A DNA stretch of 6,135 bases, from the NCBI GenBank assembly GCA_011391835.1, contig JAABPS010000176.1, forward strand, positions 1 through 6,135. Direction: 5' to 3'. Numbering within the stretch: position 1 is the stretch's first letter; each line of letters begins with the position of its first letter. Position numbers and translations under genes: made by a program. Below the pieces are notes generated by a model that was not told the DNA's origin, did no database searches, and saw only the letters and a program-made list of their open reading frames with translations. Of this stretch, positions 5,598-6,135 are shown piece after piece. The stretch comes from Desulfobacteraceae bacterium (GTDB lineage: Bacteria; Desulfobacterota; Desulfobacteria; Desulfobacterales; JAABPS01).

Positions 5598-6135
5598 TCA
5601 GCGCCCTCCTTTGTATATGAGTTTTGCGGCAATAACTCCACCAACAAGATAGAATATCAAAGCAATAAAACTGCTCACGGAAAGCTGCATCATACCGCTT
5701 AAGCCGTGCCCGCTGGGGCATCCGCCGGCCAGACGCGCGCCGAACATGGCAATGATTCCGCCAATAATAGCGCCTATGGCCCGGGTGTTTACGTTACTGC
5801 CAAATCGTTCTTTCCACATGGGGGGAACGTTTTCAGATTTAAAGCTCTTGCCGGCCAGGGAAGATACCAGGGCGCCCAGGATAATACCCAGAACAAACAT
5901 CATTTGCCAGTCAACCTTGATTTTTTCTTCCTGGAAATACTGATTGCCGCTCACATGTCCGGGTGCGAAAATTTTTTCAATATAACCCGTCACCCGAACA
6001 TACGTGGTTGAAGCGCCGATATATTGTCCCTTGTCCACAACGACTGTGGTAACAAGTACGGACAGAAAACCCAAAAGTCCCACCAGCGCACCTACCAGAT
6101 AGGGATTCCACGTGCTTTTTGTAAAAATGTTTGAC
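5598..6135 (-). CDS. YeeE/YedE family permease subunit, first half (N-terminus cut by window)
   Basis: 178 residues are visible. The frame stays open to the window edge, where it reads SNIFTKSTWNPYLVGALVGLL, so the true start lies outside; only a few residues to a few tens should be missing. Membrane segments lie at about 11-31, 75-95, 118-136 and 150-172 of the visible part, with a hydrophilic loop at 33-74. The signature GARLAGGCPSGHGLSGMMQLS contains the conserved Cys139 (codon 5718-5720) and the GGC-x-SGHG-x-SG motif of the Sulf_transp family. A GTG at 6083 is not the start, since conserved hydrophobic sequence continues upstream. It pairs with the next gene, whose ATG follows the TGA by 1 nt. 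The SD of that gene (AGGAGG) lies inside the last codons of this one. Confidence 0.92.
   Translation of the reverse strand, partial: SNIFTKSTWNPYLVGALVGLLGFLSVLVTTVVVDKGQYIGASTTYVRVTGYIEKIFAPGHVSGNQYFQEEKIKVDWQMMFVLGIILGALVSSLAGKSFKSENVPPMWKERFGSNVNTRAIGAIIGGIIAMFGARLAGGCPSGHGLSGMMQLSVSSFIALIFYLVGGVIAAKLIYKGGR
5605..5610 (-). promoter_or_regulatory. Strong SD fixing the start of the second YeeE half
   Basis: AGGAGG on the minus strand is 8 nt from the ATG at 5596 and lies inside the end of the preceding gene. It argues against the 51-nt longer reading from 5647. Confidence 0.75.

Noticed and set aside
5597..5647. Longer N-terminus for the second YeeE half
   Set aside because: It overlaps the upstream gene, while AGGAGG is well placed for the ATG at 5596.

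Overview
All genes read on the minus strand, so transcription runs from high to low coordinates. The window holds ten protein genes with short gaps and several overlaps. The genes at both ends are cut by the window edge: the first gene in transcription order lacks its N-terminus, and the last lacks its C-terminus. I see no RNA gene, CRISPR array, insertion sequence or other mobile element. Moderate GC content, split YeeE/YedE sulfur-transport genes, Cys-rich small proteins and enterobacterial-type envelope genes (YihG-like, YafK/DpaA-like) suggest a Gram-negative proteobacterium in the broad sense. A sulfate-reducing Desulfobacterota such as the Desulfobacter group is my best guess. That is inference, since no marker gene is present.

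Layout in transcription order. (1) 6135-5072: two YeeE/YedE half-permeases separated by 1 nt, probably one transporter for a small sulfur (or selenium) compound. (2) 5071-4869: a 203-nt gap with a 63-bp nested inverted repeat whose arms are perfect 13-mers containing TTGACA. (3) 4868-4665: a 67-residue Cys-rich protein ending in a CPFCG knuckle. (4) 4573-2675: an exported PEBP-like protein, a VOC (glyoxalase/dioxygenase fold) protein with all four metal ligands, and an exported L,D-transpeptidase-fold enzyme of the YafK/DpaA type. (5) 2609-1: a four-helix membrane protein with two Cys clusters, a YihG-like membrane acyltransferase overlapping it by 7 nt, a glutathione S-transferase-like protein, and a HAD phosphatase overlapping the GST by 4 nt (ATGA).

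The 2609-1 block looks like one operon with translational coupling. The 4573-2675 block looks like a second, with a candidate promoter before each. The shared theme is cell-envelope maintenance (lipid acylation, peptidoglycan trimming, exported proteins) beside sulfur uptake and small-molecule housekeeping. Most genes are recognisable family members. The least explained items are the Cys-cluster membrane protein (2157-2609), the CPFCG mini-protein (4665-4868) and the nested dyad (4901-4963). I found no convincing defence, mobile or otherwise novel multi-gene system.
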